11,458 bases of DNA from NCBI GenBank assembly GCA_036563245.1, contig DATCMU010000051.1, positions 1 through 11,458 of the forward strand, read 5' to 3'. Each line of letters begins with the position of its first letter. Position 1 is the first letter of the stretch. The DNA is from DATCMU01 sp036563245 (GTDB lineage Bacteria; Pseudomonadota; Alphaproteobacteria; Rhizobiales; Devosiaceae). A model generated the notes under the pieces. It saw only the letters and a list, made by a program, of their open reading frames with translations. It was not told the origin of the DNA and made no database searches. Both the position numbers and the translations under genes were made by a program. Shown piece by piece: positions 1 through 7,079 of this stretch.

Positions 1-1
1 C

Positions 2-109
2 GATCACTGGCGGCACTTCTTCCTGATCACCGGACTGATCTGGGGCGTGACAGCGGCCTACGGGAAACCGGTGGGCGGCAGGAATGGCCGACAGGACGCG
101 CTGATCTGA
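2..109 (+). CDS. 3' end of an unidentified, possibly membrane-associated protein
   Basis: An open frame enters from the left edge and ends at a TGA at 107-109, giving 35 residues. The readable part begins DHWRHFFLITGLIWGVTAAYG, a mostly hydrophobic and aromatic stretch that looks like the last membrane segment of an inner-membrane protein. A short polar tail (KPVGGRNGRQDALI) follows. It converges with the exported-protein gene at 175-573 and is separated from it by a strong hairpin, which fits a true gene end. Too little is present to name a family. The C-terminus of a polysaccharide ligase or transporter is possible but not shown. The frame could also be chance, since GC-rich DNA has long open frames. 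Confidence 0.4.
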   Translation, partial: DHWRHFFLITGLIWGVTAAYGKPVGGRNGRQDALI

Positions 110-114
110 CGCGT

Positions 115-162
115 GGACGCACACGGTATTCGCCCCGCACGCGCCTCGGGGAAAGTGCGTCC
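115..162. terminator. hairpin between convergent genes, candidate bidirectional terminator
   Basis: GGACGCAC at 115-122 pairs perfectly with GTGCGTCC at 155-162. Inside it, CCCCG at 133-137 pairs with CGGGG at 147-151. The structure sits exactly between two converging reading frames. There is no following T-run on either strand, so classic Rho-independent termination is not certain. Confidence 0.4.
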
Positions 163-174
163 CGATGCCTCGCC

Positions 175-573
175 CTATTCCCTCAGGCCCGACACCCGCA
201 CAAAGGCCATGCCCCCGCCTCTCTTGCGGCGGAACGTGGCATAGATGCGCTCGATGGCGCGCGGCGGGTTGGGCACATCCACGGCGCCCACGCCACCCAC
301 GAAGATTTCGCTGTCGAGGCCGTAGTCCCGGTAGGTGCCATCCGAATAGACGATGCGCACATCGCTGATCCGTACGGTATTGAATTCGGTCTGGAACTTG
401 ATCCGCTTGAACCGGCCCTTTTCAGCGCCGACCTTGATCGCGTTCCGCTCCGCCCATGGCCCAACGGACACGGTAGCCAGCGGAATCCACGTTGCAGCGA
501 AGGCCGCGCCGGGCCAGGCGCTCGCGCCGACCAGGGCAGCGCCGGCAAGAAGAAATCTCCGACGATCAGGCAT
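175..573 (-). CDS. exported protein with twin-arginine signal peptide, unknown function
   Basis: This 132-residue protein starts MPDRRRFLLAGAALVGA, a twin-arginine type signal: an RRRFL motif at residues 4-8, a hydrophobic core to about residue 20, and a probable cleavage site after AFA at about 24-26. The mature part of about 106 residues looks like an all-beta domain with alternating hydrophobic strands. It has a run of short strand-like segments (IKVG, FKRIKFQT, ISDVRIVYSDG, FVGGVGAVDVP), then a basic RKRGGG turn and a final strand. This layout resembles the small secreted beta-sandwich proteins of the DUF2541 type, but that likeness is recalled, not computed. The start at 573 is supported by AAGGA about 9 bases upstream. 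The product should be exported folded to the periplasm. No catalytic motif is visible. It belongs to the chromosomal flank, not the island. Confidence 0.8.
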   Translation of the reverse strand: MPDRRRFLLAGAALVGASAWPGAAFAATWIPLATVSVGPWAERNAIKVGAEKGRFKRIKFQTEFNTVRISDVRIVYSDGTYRDYGLDSEIFVGGVGAVDVPNPPRAIERIYATFRRKRGGGMAFVRVSGLRE

Positions 574-614
574 TTGCGGGCATCCTTTCGGTCACGCCCC
601 CCGCATGCACAAGA

Positions 615-643
615 ATATTACGATGTGCGTTGGCCGGCAATCC
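615..643 (-). promoter_or_regulatory. weak candidate promoter for the exported-protein gene
   Basis: On the minus strand a TAATAT hexamer (plus-strand 615-620) lies about 40 bases upstream of the start at 573. At a 17-base spacing the -35 position reads GGATTG (638-643), a poor match; a TTGCCG nearby would give a spacing of only 14. The -10 is good and the -35 is not, so this is tentative. Confidence 0.22.
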
Positions 644-724
644 GGGACCTCGCCGTCCATTCGCAGAGCGGCGCCACGAGGCACTTGCTTTAGACGCGAT
701 GATTAGGTAGGGGTTCGCGCAAGT

Positions 725-801
725 CGGGGCGTAGCGCAGCCTGGTAGCGCATTTGTCTGGGGGACAAAGGGTCGTCGGTTCAAATCCGGCCGCTCCGACC
801 A
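725..801 (+). tRNA. tRNA-Pro (anticodon GGG), with encoded CCA
   Basis: The 77-base sequence folds as a complete cloverleaf. Acceptor arm CGGGGCG pairs with CGCTCCG, with one G-T pair, followed by discriminator A and an encoded CCA. The D arm is GCGC-AGCCTGGTA-GCGC. The anticodon stem is TTTGT/ACAAA around the loop CTGGGGG, giving anticodon GGG, which reads CCC and CCU proline codons. The T arm contains GGTTCAAAT. The gene remains whole because the integrated island carries an identical copy of the 3' part, which is the usual outcome of integration at the 3' end of a tRNA gene. Confidence 0.97.
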
Positions 802-822
802 AAAATCCTAATAGATTCCGGG
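769..822 (+). repeat. attL, 54-base direct repeat at the 3' end of tRNA-Pro
   Basis: Bases 769-822 are identical to 10852-10905. The repeat begins GGGTCGTCGG at the 3' edge of the tRNA anticodon arm. It runs through the T arm, acceptor strand and CCA, and continues 21 bases past the tRNA to TTCCGGG. Sequence diverges immediately on both sides (AAA versus TTC before it; A versus G after it). This is the expected product of tyrosine-recombinase integration in a tRNA gene. The copy here completes the functional tRNA. Confidence 0.93.
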
Positions 823-882
823 AGTTTGCGGCGGGCCACCCAAGTGACTGCCGAATGCCGAAAACGGAACAAAACGGGTGTC

Positions 883-923
883 GTGGGATTATTGGCGACC
901 AAAAGTCCCACGGAAAGTCCCAC
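883..923. repeat. repeat cluster beside attL, candidate recombinase arm-type sites
   Basis: AAAGTCCCAC occurs twice on the plus strand, at 902-911 and 914-923, with starts 12 bases apart. A partial inverted copy, GTGGGATTATT, starts at 883 (its GTGGGA is the reverse complement of TCCCAC). Short repeated heptamers to decamers about 60-130 bases inside an att core are typical of the arm sites bound by the N-terminal domain of tyrosine recombinases. No integrase gene is next to them here. The binding role is inference. Confidence 0.45.
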
Positions 924-1083
924 AGATGTTCCGCGCCCGTTCTCATCGGGATAATCTCCCCGCGCGTCCGAATTGCGCCCCTTTCCCGATTTGTGGGGAA
1001 ACGTTGGGGCGTCCGACATCCCTCCACACTGACGGCTTGCCGAACGATGCTCGACGCTGCACCATCCCGAGTGATTTGTCAGT

Positions 1084-1101
1084 CGGAGCGCATTCGCTCC
1101 G
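1084..1101. promoter_or_regulatory. perfect hairpin upstream of the operon, operator or relic terminator
   Basis: CGGAGCG at 1084-1090 and CGCTCCG at 1095-1101 form a perfect 7-base-pair stem with a CATT loop, 37 bases before the first gene's start. ATATTTTT follows at 1110-1117, 8 bases after the stem. This could be an operator, a 5' leader structure, or the terminator of a lost upstream gene such as an integrase. Confidence 0.35.
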
Positions 1102-1138
1102 CTTTCCAGATATTTTTCAGGCCGCTTTGGGGGCGTAG

Positions 1139-3982
1139 TTGTTCACATATTCCGATCTACAGGGCCATTATCTCAGCCATAAGATTTCGCTGGAGGGCGT
1201 CGACGCGGAAGCCTTCACCAAGTCGCTGACCGCAGCCCGCGTCGACATGAACCCGCATCAAGTCGATGCTTCACTTTTCGCACTGCGCTCTCCCCTTACC
1301 AAGGGCGTGCTCCTTGCCGATGAGGTCGGCCTGGGCAAGACTATCGAGGCCGGCCTCGTGATGGCCCAGAAATGGGCGGAGCAGAAGCGGCGCATCCTTC
1401 TCGTCGTGCCGGCGTCGCTCAGAAAACAATGGGAGCAGGAACTCATCGAGAAATTCGGCCTCGCAAGCAGAATTCTCGAAGCCAAGACCTATCGCGACCT
1501 GAAGAAGGCCGGGACGACCCAACCGTTCCGGGATGTAAAGGGCATCATCATCGCGAGCTACGAATTCGCCGCGCGTCACGCTGACACCATCAGGGCGATC
1601 GCATGGGACCTCGTCGTTTTCGACGAAGCCCATCGCTTGAGGAACGTCTACAAGAAGAACGGCTCGATACGCGCCAAGACGCTCAAGGATGCCGTGGTGG
1701 GTCGCCCCAAGGTGCTGCTGACTGCCACGCCCCTGCAGAATTCCCTGATGGAACTCTATGGGATCGTGTCCGTTGCCGATGACAACCATTTCGGCGGCGA
1801 GGCCGCCTTCCGCAGCCAATACGCCGGCGCCAGGACATCTCCCGCCGCGCTGGATGGCCTGCGCCAACGCCTCGAAGTGATTTGCCACCGGACCTTGCGC
1901 CGGCAGGTGCAGGAAGCCGGACACATCAATTTCACAAAGCGCAACGCGGTGGTGTTCGACTTCGAGCCACCTAGCCTCGAAGTGCAACTCTATGACCTTG
2001 TTTCGGGCTTCCTTCAGCGCAAAGACACCATTTCCTACGGCGACCGATCCAACGCGCTGGTGATCCTGCAGGTCAGGAAGATCCTCGGATCGTCCACCTT
2101 TGCCGTTGCGCGATACCTCGAACAATTGATCGCGCGCCTACGCAAGAAGCAGCGCGCCTCGGTGTCCATGACCGATGACATCGACAGTTTCGATGAGACC
2201 GAGGAGGAGTTCGACGAGGACGAGGGTGGCGAAGACGAAGGTCCGATCGATCCGGTCCAACTGGAAAACGAGATACTGGAACTGCAGAGCTATCTCGATC
2301 TTGCCAATTCAATCGGCAAGAACGCCAAGGGCGAGAAGCTGCTGAGCCAATTGCCCAGGGTACTGGACGAGATCGTCGCGCGCGGCGGCCAGCGCAAGGC
2401 GGTGATCTTCACCGAAAGCGTCCGCACCCAGACCTACCTGAGCCGGCTTTTGAGCGACAACGGCTACGCCGGCAAGATCGTCCTTCTCAACGGATCGAAC
2501 AACGACCCGGTCAGCAAGGACCTCTACGCCGACTGGAAGGCACGCCACGCCGGCACCGACCGCGTTTCAGGTTCGAGAACCGCCGACATGAAGGCCGCCA
2601 TCGTCGAGGCATTCCGTGGCGACGACAAGACCATCCTGATTGCAACCGAAAGCGGCGCGGAAGGCATCAACCTTCAATTCTGTTCCCTGCTCATCAATTT
2701 CGACCTGCCGTGGAACCCGCAGAGGATCGAGCAGCGCATCGGCCGGTGCCACCGCTATGGGCAAAAGATCGACGTCACCGTCGTCAACATGCTCAACCGG
2801 AAGAACATGGCCGAAGCGCGCATCTACGAGTTGCTGCGCGAGAAGTTCCAGTTGTTCGACGGGGTCTTCGGATCGAGCGACGAGGTGCTCGGCGCCATAG
2901 AGAATGGCGTCGATTTCGAGAAGACCGTGCTCGGCATCGTCCAGCAGTGCCGCACCGAAGAAGAAATCAACAGGGAGTTCGACAGCCTCACTGGCCGCTT
3001 GCAGGACAGTATCGACGCCGATCTGCAGTCCGCCCGCTCCAAGCTGCTGGAACACATGGACCAGGACGTGGTTTCGCGTCTCAAGGACCGAAAGAGCCAG
3101 TTGGACGTCGCGCTGAACGATTTCACCCGGCGGCTTCTGCTGATCGCGCGCGCCGAACTGGATGGCATCGCGTTCGACCGTCCGGACGCCACCGAGTTCC
3201 AATACCGGGGCCAAACCTACTCGACCAACTGGCCGCTTGCCGACGAAAACGACTGGCAGTTCTTTCGGCTGGCGGAAGGCACGCTCGCCACGCGAACCGT
3301 CGAGGGCGCGATGGCGCGGGACCATGCGACGGACATTGCCGCCATCGCATTCGATGAAAGCCTGTATCCGTTCGCCGGGCGGCTTGGCGACGTGCGGGAC
3401 CTCAAGGGCCGCTCGGGTTGGCTGATGTGCCACAAGGCGTGGGTGCGGACCTCGCAGACCCTGCGCGAAGAACTGCTTCTTGCCTGCCTCACCGATGATG
3501 GCGAGATCGTCGCGCCCGCAACCGCCGACCGCATGCTTCTCGCGCCGTCCGAACCGGCTCCAAGGCCAGCCGATGCGCCCCCTGCCCGCCTCGACGAAGT
3601 GTCGAGCCAGCTTTTCGATGGTTTCCTGCAGCATATCCGGACGCAGAATTCCGACTGGCTCGACGAGGAGGAGCGCCGGCTGGAGGATTATGCGCGGGAC
3701 GTGGAAGTGGAAATCGACGCGCGGATCGACGAAATCGAGCGCGAAGTCGACGATCTGCGCCGCCAGCGGCGCTCGCCCGACCTGTCGATGGAAGAAAAGC
3801 TGACCCTTGGCAGGCAGATCAAGCGGCTTGAGGGCGATATCGACGACCTGAAGCTGACCAAGCACGAGAAGCGCCGCGAGATCCGGCGACAGGTCTCGGA
3901 CATGCTGGACGAGATCGCGGACAGCCTCAACCGGCCTCCGGAGCGCCGGCACCTTTTCACCTTGAGGTGGTCGGTCGTCTAG
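1139..3982 (+). CDS. SNF2-family helicase with C-terminal coiled-coil module (DrmD/RapA-like)
   Basis: This 947-residue protein should be an ATP-driven double-stranded DNA translocase acting with the modification and restriction proteins downstream. Superfamily 2 motifs appear in order: NPHQ at 38-41, DEVGLGKT (Walker A) at 61-68, DEAH at 162-165, LTATP at 194-198, ATESGAEGINLQ at 502-513 and QRIGRCHRYGQ at 532-542. The last is the arginine-finger motif in SNF2 style. A very acidic insert (346-367) lies between the two helicase lobes. Residues about 736-945 form a separate domain ending in a long charged coiled coil (about 839-930); the next gene's protein has the same domain. The start is TTG at 1139: an in-frame TAG precedes it directly, GGGGG lies 5 bases upstream, and the next ATG (residue 37) is only one residue before the NPHQ motif. 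Helicases of this kind occur in DISARM loci (DrmD), but drmA, drmB and drmC are absent here. No nuclease motif is visible. It begins the operon. Confidence 0.9.
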   Translation: MFTYSDLQGHYLSHKISLEGVDAEAFTKSLTAARVDMNPHQVDASLFALRSPLTKGVLLADEVGLGKTIEAGLVMAQKWAEQKRRILLVVPASLRKQWEQELIEKFGLASRILEAKTYRDLKKAGTTQPFRDVKGIIIASYEFAARHADTIRAIAWDLVVFDEAHRLRNVYKKNGSIRAKTLKDAVVGRPKVLLTATPLQNSLMELYGIVSVADDNHFGGEAAFRSQYAGARTSPAALDGLRQRLEVICHRTLRRQVQEAGHINFTKRNAVVFDFEPPSLEVQLYDLVSGFLQRKDTISYGDRSNALVILQVRKILGSSTFAVARYLEQLIARLRKKQRASVSMTDDIDSFDETEEEFDEDEGGEDEGPIDPVQLENEILELQSYLDLANSIGKNAKGEKLLSQLPRVLDEIVARGGQRKAVIFTESVRTQTYLSRLLSDNGYAGKIVLLNGSNNDPVSKDLYADWKARHAGTDRVSGSRTADMKAAIVEAFRGDDKTILIATESGAEGINLQFCSLLINFDLPWNPQRIEQRIGRCHRYGQKIDVTVVNMLNRKNMAEARIYELLREKFQLFDGVFGSSDEVLGAIENGVDFEKTVLGIVQQCRTEEEINREFDSLTGRLQDSIDADLQSARSKLLEHMDQDVVSRLKDRKSQLDVALNDFTRRLLLIARAELDGIAFDRPDATEFQYRGQTYSTNWPLADENDWQFFRLAEGTLATRTVEGAMARDHATDIAAIAFDESLYPFAGRLGDVRDLKGRSGWLMCHKAWVRTSQTLREELLLACLTDDGEIVAPATADRMLLAPSEPAPRPADAPPARLDEVSSQLFDGFLQHIRTQNSDWLDEEERRLEDYARDVEVEIDARIDEIEREVDDLRRQRRSPDLSMEEKLTLGRQIKRLEGDIDDLKLTKHEKRREIRRQVSDMLDEIADSLNRPPERRHLFTLRWSVV

Positions 3983-3997
3983 GCGGGGCAAACAGAG

Positions 3998-5320
3998 ATG
4001 TCCGCCCTCGAAGAATTCGGATGCTTTCCGGTCGCGCTCGATTTCCATCTCGACAGTCATGTCGGCCCCTTCTGGGAGGTGAAGAACCTGCGGGGCGGTT
4101 CCGGCTGGCTGGCGGCCGCCGAAGCGCGGCTTGAAACGCCGTTCGACACCATCTGCGCCACGCTTCTTGTCGCCTGCGACGAACACGGCAAAGCGCTGTC
4201 GAAATGGCAGACCGCGCACCTGATCGGGCTGGAAACCTCCATGCCCCGGGAAGCCGACGACCTGCCCCCGGACGCGCTTTCAGACCTGATCGACATGCAG
4301 TACTGGGATTTCCTGGGCACGTGCGATCTGCACCATCTCGAAGTGCTGGAGGCCGAGGAAGGCGCCCTGCGCGAGGCAATCGCCTTCGAAGAGCGACGGG
4401 CCGCCGAGGTTTTCGAGCAGGCCGAGACCTATGTTGCGAAGCTGCGCCGGGACCGGCGGCAAGTCGCGGCGGGGCCCGCCGAGCGCCAGGATTTCGACCG
4501 CCGCATTCAGGCCATCGAGGACAAGCAGGCCCAGGCGGCGCGCTGGCTGCTGTCACGCATTGCCGACATCAGAGAGGACAGCGAGGCGCGGCAGGCGGAT
4601 TTTCTCGACCTGATCCGGCTCGACGGTGAATACGATATCTGCTTCGTCGCGCACTGGACGGCGCGGCACTGGCGCGACGTGAAACACCTTGAGGTGTTGC
4701 GGACTGGTGGAATGCCGTTCACCGATCGTTTATCGCCAGACGCGGCGCGTACACTCGAACTGGAGGCGCGGGAGGCCAATGCCAAGGCGGCAGCAGAGGC
4801 ACATTCGAGATACGCTGCGATCCTGAGAATGCGCGAAGAAGAACGTCGGCGACAGGAAGAGGCGCTGCAAAAACTAGGACAATCGTGCTCGCCGACTTTG
4901 GCCAATCCGCAAGCGCCGGCAACAGGAACAAATACCGCGGGCAAGCCCACGTTCGAGCTGAATATCACTGGCAAGAGCCTCCGAGAAGTCGCCCTCGAAC
5001 TCCGCGAAAAAGCCCTGCGCAAACAGGAGAAGCAGCGCGCCGCGGCGGAACGCCGGAAGCGCCGCAAGGAGCTGGCGGCCGCGCCGGAGACTGCCACCGC
5101 CGAGGAACTGGAGGACCTGTGGAAACGCGGCGAAATCAGCTTGAGCCGCAAGCAGCGCCTGATGGCGGCGCTGACGCGCGACGAGCCCGAGAACAATCGT
5201 AGTGCGCCCGAAGCGGATACCGTTCCGCCGCCCAAGATTTCCGAAGCGCCAACCGATCCCGCACTGGAGATCGAGCGCATGATTGACGAGGGAATTCGCA
5301 GGCTTATCCGGGGCGATTGA
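3998..5320 (+). CDS. coiled-coil protein paralogous to the C-terminal domain of the adjacent helicase
   Basis: I know no named family for this 440-residue protein, but its origin is readable. Residues about 12-221 align with about 736-945 of the preceding helicase at a nearly constant offset of 724. Matched positions are D15/D739, L18/L742, V28/V752, L31/L755, SGWL 35-38/759-762, G64/G788, D88/D812, PP 90-91/814-815, L94/L818, FL 105-106/829-830, LRRxRR 149-154/873-878, I170/I894, E174/E898, IR 191-192/915-916, F216/F940 and W220/W944. After this domain comes a tail the helicase lacks: an alanine- and glutamate-rich helix (about 249-293), a low-complexity linker, and a basic helix with RKRRK at 353-357 that may touch DNA. 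No enzyme motif, signal peptide or membrane segment is seen. It starts 15 bases after the helicase stop. It may pair with the helicase through the shared coiled coil or compete for its partner; this is inference. Confidence 0.85.
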   Translation: MSALEEFGCFPVALDFHLDSHVGPFWEVKNLRGGSGWLAAAEARLETPFDTICATLLVACDEHGKALSKWQTAHLIGLETSMPREADDLPPDALSDLIDMQYWDFLGTCDLHHLEVLEAEEGALREAIAFEERRAAEVFEQAETYVAKLRRDRRQVAAGPAERQDFDRRIQAIEDKQAQAARWLLSRIADIREDSEARQADFLDLIRLDGEYDICFVAHWTARHWRDVKHLEVLRTGGMPFTDRLSPDAARTLELEAREANAKAAAEAHSRYAAILRMREEERRRQEEALQKLGQSCSPTLANPQAPATGTNTAGKPTFELNITGKSLREVALELREKALRKQEKQRAAAERRKRRKELAAAPETATAEELEDLWKRGEISLSRKQRLMAALTRDEPENNRSAPEADTVPPPKISEAPTDPALEIERMIDEGIRRLIRGD

Positions 5321-5399
5321 CACGCGGCGCTTGTCATTCGCCCGTGGCGCGGCCAGAGTGTCGCGCATTGCGAACAAGGGATTTGAGGGCCAAAGAAGA

Positions 5400-7076
5400 A
5401 TGGCGAAGAAGCAGAAGCTCGAACTGACCTGGATCGGCAAGGACGAGCGCCCGAAACTCGAACCGCGCATCCTGATCGAGGACCCGGCCCTCTCCCACCA
5501 CGCCGCCACCCGCCATTCGGAAAACGACATTTTCGACAACATGCTGATCAAGGGCGACAACCTGCTCGCCCTCAAGGCGCTGGAAAGCGACCCGCAGATC
5601 GCCGGCAAGGTCAAGTGCGTCTTCATTGACCCGCCCTACAATACCGGTTCGGCCTTCACCCATTACGACGACGGGCTGGAACACTCGATCTGGCTATCGA
5701 TGATGCGCGACCGGCTGGAGTTGATCAAGTACCTGCTCAGCGACGATGGCTCGCTGTGGATCACTATCGACGACAATGAAGCGCATTATCTCAAAGTGCT
5801 GTGCGATGAAGTGTTTGGACGCGAGAACTTTGTCGCCAATGTAGTTTGGCAAAAGCGCTTCGCGCCTAACAGTACTGCCCAACACATATCCGCCTCACAC
5901 GATCATGTGTTAGTATATGTAAAAGAAATATCTAGATGGGTGCGACATTTACTCCCGAGAAGCCCGGAACAGAACAAGAATTACAAGAATCCTGACGAAG
6001 ACCCACGCGGACCATGGACTTCTGGTGATCTTTCCGCACGGAACCCGTATTCCGCAGGAATTTATCCAATTGAAACACCTTCTGGACGGGTTATCTCCGG
6101 CCCACCAAAAGGAATGTACTGGCGTTTTTCTAAAGCAAGGCTTGCCGAGCTAGACGCCGATAAGCGCATCTGGTGGGGCAAAGATGGTGCAAACGTGCCC
6201 CGCTTAAAGAGGTTCCTTTCTGAAGTCATGGAAGGGATCGTGCCGCAGACCATTTGGCGCCATGACGAAGTCGGAAACACGCAAGAGGCAAAAAAAGAAG
6301 TGATGGCAGCGGTCCCAGACGGTGCCGTTGTGTTTCAAACGCCTAAGCCAGAGCGCCTTCTGCAGCGAGTGCTGCAACTTTCCACCAACCCCGGCGATCT
6401 GGTTCTCGACAGTTTCGCGGGTTCGGGCACCACTGGCGCCGTGGCGCACAAAATGGGGCGCCGCTGGATCATGGTGGAGCTGGGCGACCACGCCGAAACC
6501 CATATCGTGCCGCGCCTGACCAAGGTGATCGACGGCGAGGACCCAGGCGGCATCACCAGGGCGGTGGACTGGAAAGGCGGCGGCGGCTTCCGCTTCTACC
6601 GGCTGGCCCCCTCGCTACTGACCGAGGACAAATACGGCAACTGGATCATCTCGTCCGAGTACCGGCCCGAAATGCTGGCCGAGGCCATGTGCAAGCATAT
6701 GGGCTATACCTATGCGCCCAGCCAGAATGCCGAGGAATACTGGAACCACGGCCATTCGACCGAGACCGATTTCATCTATGTCACCACCCAGCAGCTCACC
6801 CATGACGCCTGCCGGAAAATCTCCCAGGACGTGGGGCCGGACCGCTCGCTTCAGATCTGCTGCAAGGCGTTCAGCGCCAATCCCGATGCGTTCGAGAACC
6901 TGACGCTTCTCAAGATCCCCACCGCCATCCTGAAAAGATGCGAATGGGGGCGCGACGACTATTCGCTCAACATCGCCAACCTGCCCGACGCCAGCGACGA
7001 CGAACCGGACGACGAGGCGCCGCCGCCGGACGACCTGCCGCTATTCGCCTCGGGCGACGAAAGCGCGGAGGGCTGA
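5400..7076 (+). CDS. mod: type III-like adenine-N6 DNA methyltransferase (Mod)
   Basis: This 558-residue protein should transfer a methyl group from S-adenosylmethionine to adenine in a specific site, protecting host DNA and giving the system its specificity. The catalytic motif DPPYNTG is at residues 77-83 and the cofactor-binding motif FAGSG at 339-343. Catalytic before cofactor motif is the beta-class order typical of type III Mod. The roughly 190 residues between, about 140-320, are the expected target-recognition region, and their DNA is clearly AT-richer than the rest. The C-terminal part ends in an acidic, proline-rich tail. The start at ATG 5400 opens a typical MAKKQKLELTW beginning. 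A frame extension to 5283 would overlap the previous gene by 38 bases and adds 39 unconvincing residues. The 79-base gap before it is the longest in the operon. The overlapping ribosome site of the next gene suggests coupled production with Res. The likely complex is Mod dimer plus Res. Confidence 0.93.
   Translation: MAKKQKLELTWIGKDERPKLEPRILIEDPALSHHAATRHSENDIFDNMLIKGDNLLALKALESDPQIAGKVKCVFIDPPYNTGSAFTHYDDGLEHSIWLSMMRDRLELIKYLLSDDGSLWITIDDNEAHYLKVLCDEVFGRENFVANVVWQKRFAPNSTAQHISASHDHVLVYVKEISRWVRHLLPRSPEQNKNYKNPDEDPRGPWTSGDLSARNPYSAGIYPIETPSGRVISGPPKGMYWRFSKARLAELDADKRIWWGKDGANVPRLKRFLSEVMEGIVPQTIWRHDEVGNTQEAKKEVMAAVPDGAVVFQTPKPERLLQRVLQLSTNPGDLVLDSFAGSGTTGAVAHKMGRRWIMVELGDHAETHIVPRLTKVIDGEDPGGITRAVDWKGGGGFRFYRLAPSLLTEDKYGNWIISSEYRPEMLAEAMCKHMGYTYAPSQNAEEYWNHGHSTETDFIYVTTQQLTHDACRKISQDVGPDRSLQICCKAFSANPDAFENLTLLKIPTAILKRCEWGRDDYSLNIANLPDASDDEPDDEAPPPDDLPLFASGDESAEG
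5800..6350 (+). other. AT-richer target-recognition segment within mod
   Basis: Base use changes inside mod. Bases 5881-5940 hold only 22 G or C in 60, with codons such as TTA, GTA, ATA and AAA that the flanking gene nearly avoids; the flanks are near 60 percent or more. The change starts roughly at 5800, after the DPPY region, and ends near 6350, just before the FAGSG region. It therefore coincides with the specificity domain. The reading frame is intact. The edges are estimates by eye. Confidence 0.65.
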
Positions 7077-7079
7077 GCG

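Larger units (their letters stand above)
823..1138. other. gene-free 316-base left end of the island
   Basis: No convincing gene lies here. Open frames crossing it have no start-proximal ribosome site and no recognisable domain. One minus-strand frame is merely the read-through of the tRNA. The stretch holds clustered repeats at 883-923 that may be recombinase arm sites and a perfect 7-base-pair hairpin at 1084-1101 just before the first gene. I saw no clear sigma-70 promoter, although the operon promoter must lie in or near this stretch. Two TTG-type hexamers are present without a good -10. Confidence 0.7.

Noticed and set aside
685..710. Promoter of tRNA-Pro from TTGCTT at 685-690
   Set aside because: No acceptable -10 hexamer at 16-18 bases spacing; TTAGGT and TAGGTA nearby are too close.
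566..1027. Minus-strand 153-codon open frame across the tRNA containing AGFEPTT
   Set aside because: It is the antisense read-through of tRNA-Pro, a frequent false gene; no ribosome site or domain supports it.
753..1229. Plus-strand 158-codon open frame from the tRNA into the helicase gene
   Set aside because: It starts inside the tRNA, overlaps the helicase start in another frame, and shows no domain or integrase motif.
2567..4219. Minus-strand 550-codon open frame opposite the helicase
   Set aside because: It is a shadow of the GC-rich coding strand; the plus frame has the full SNF2 motif set and the minus frame none.
5283..5399. 39-residue N-terminal extension of Mod
   Set aside because: It overlaps the previous gene by 38 bases, and its sequence is arginine-rich filler unlike a Mod start. 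ATG 5400 gives a natural beginning.
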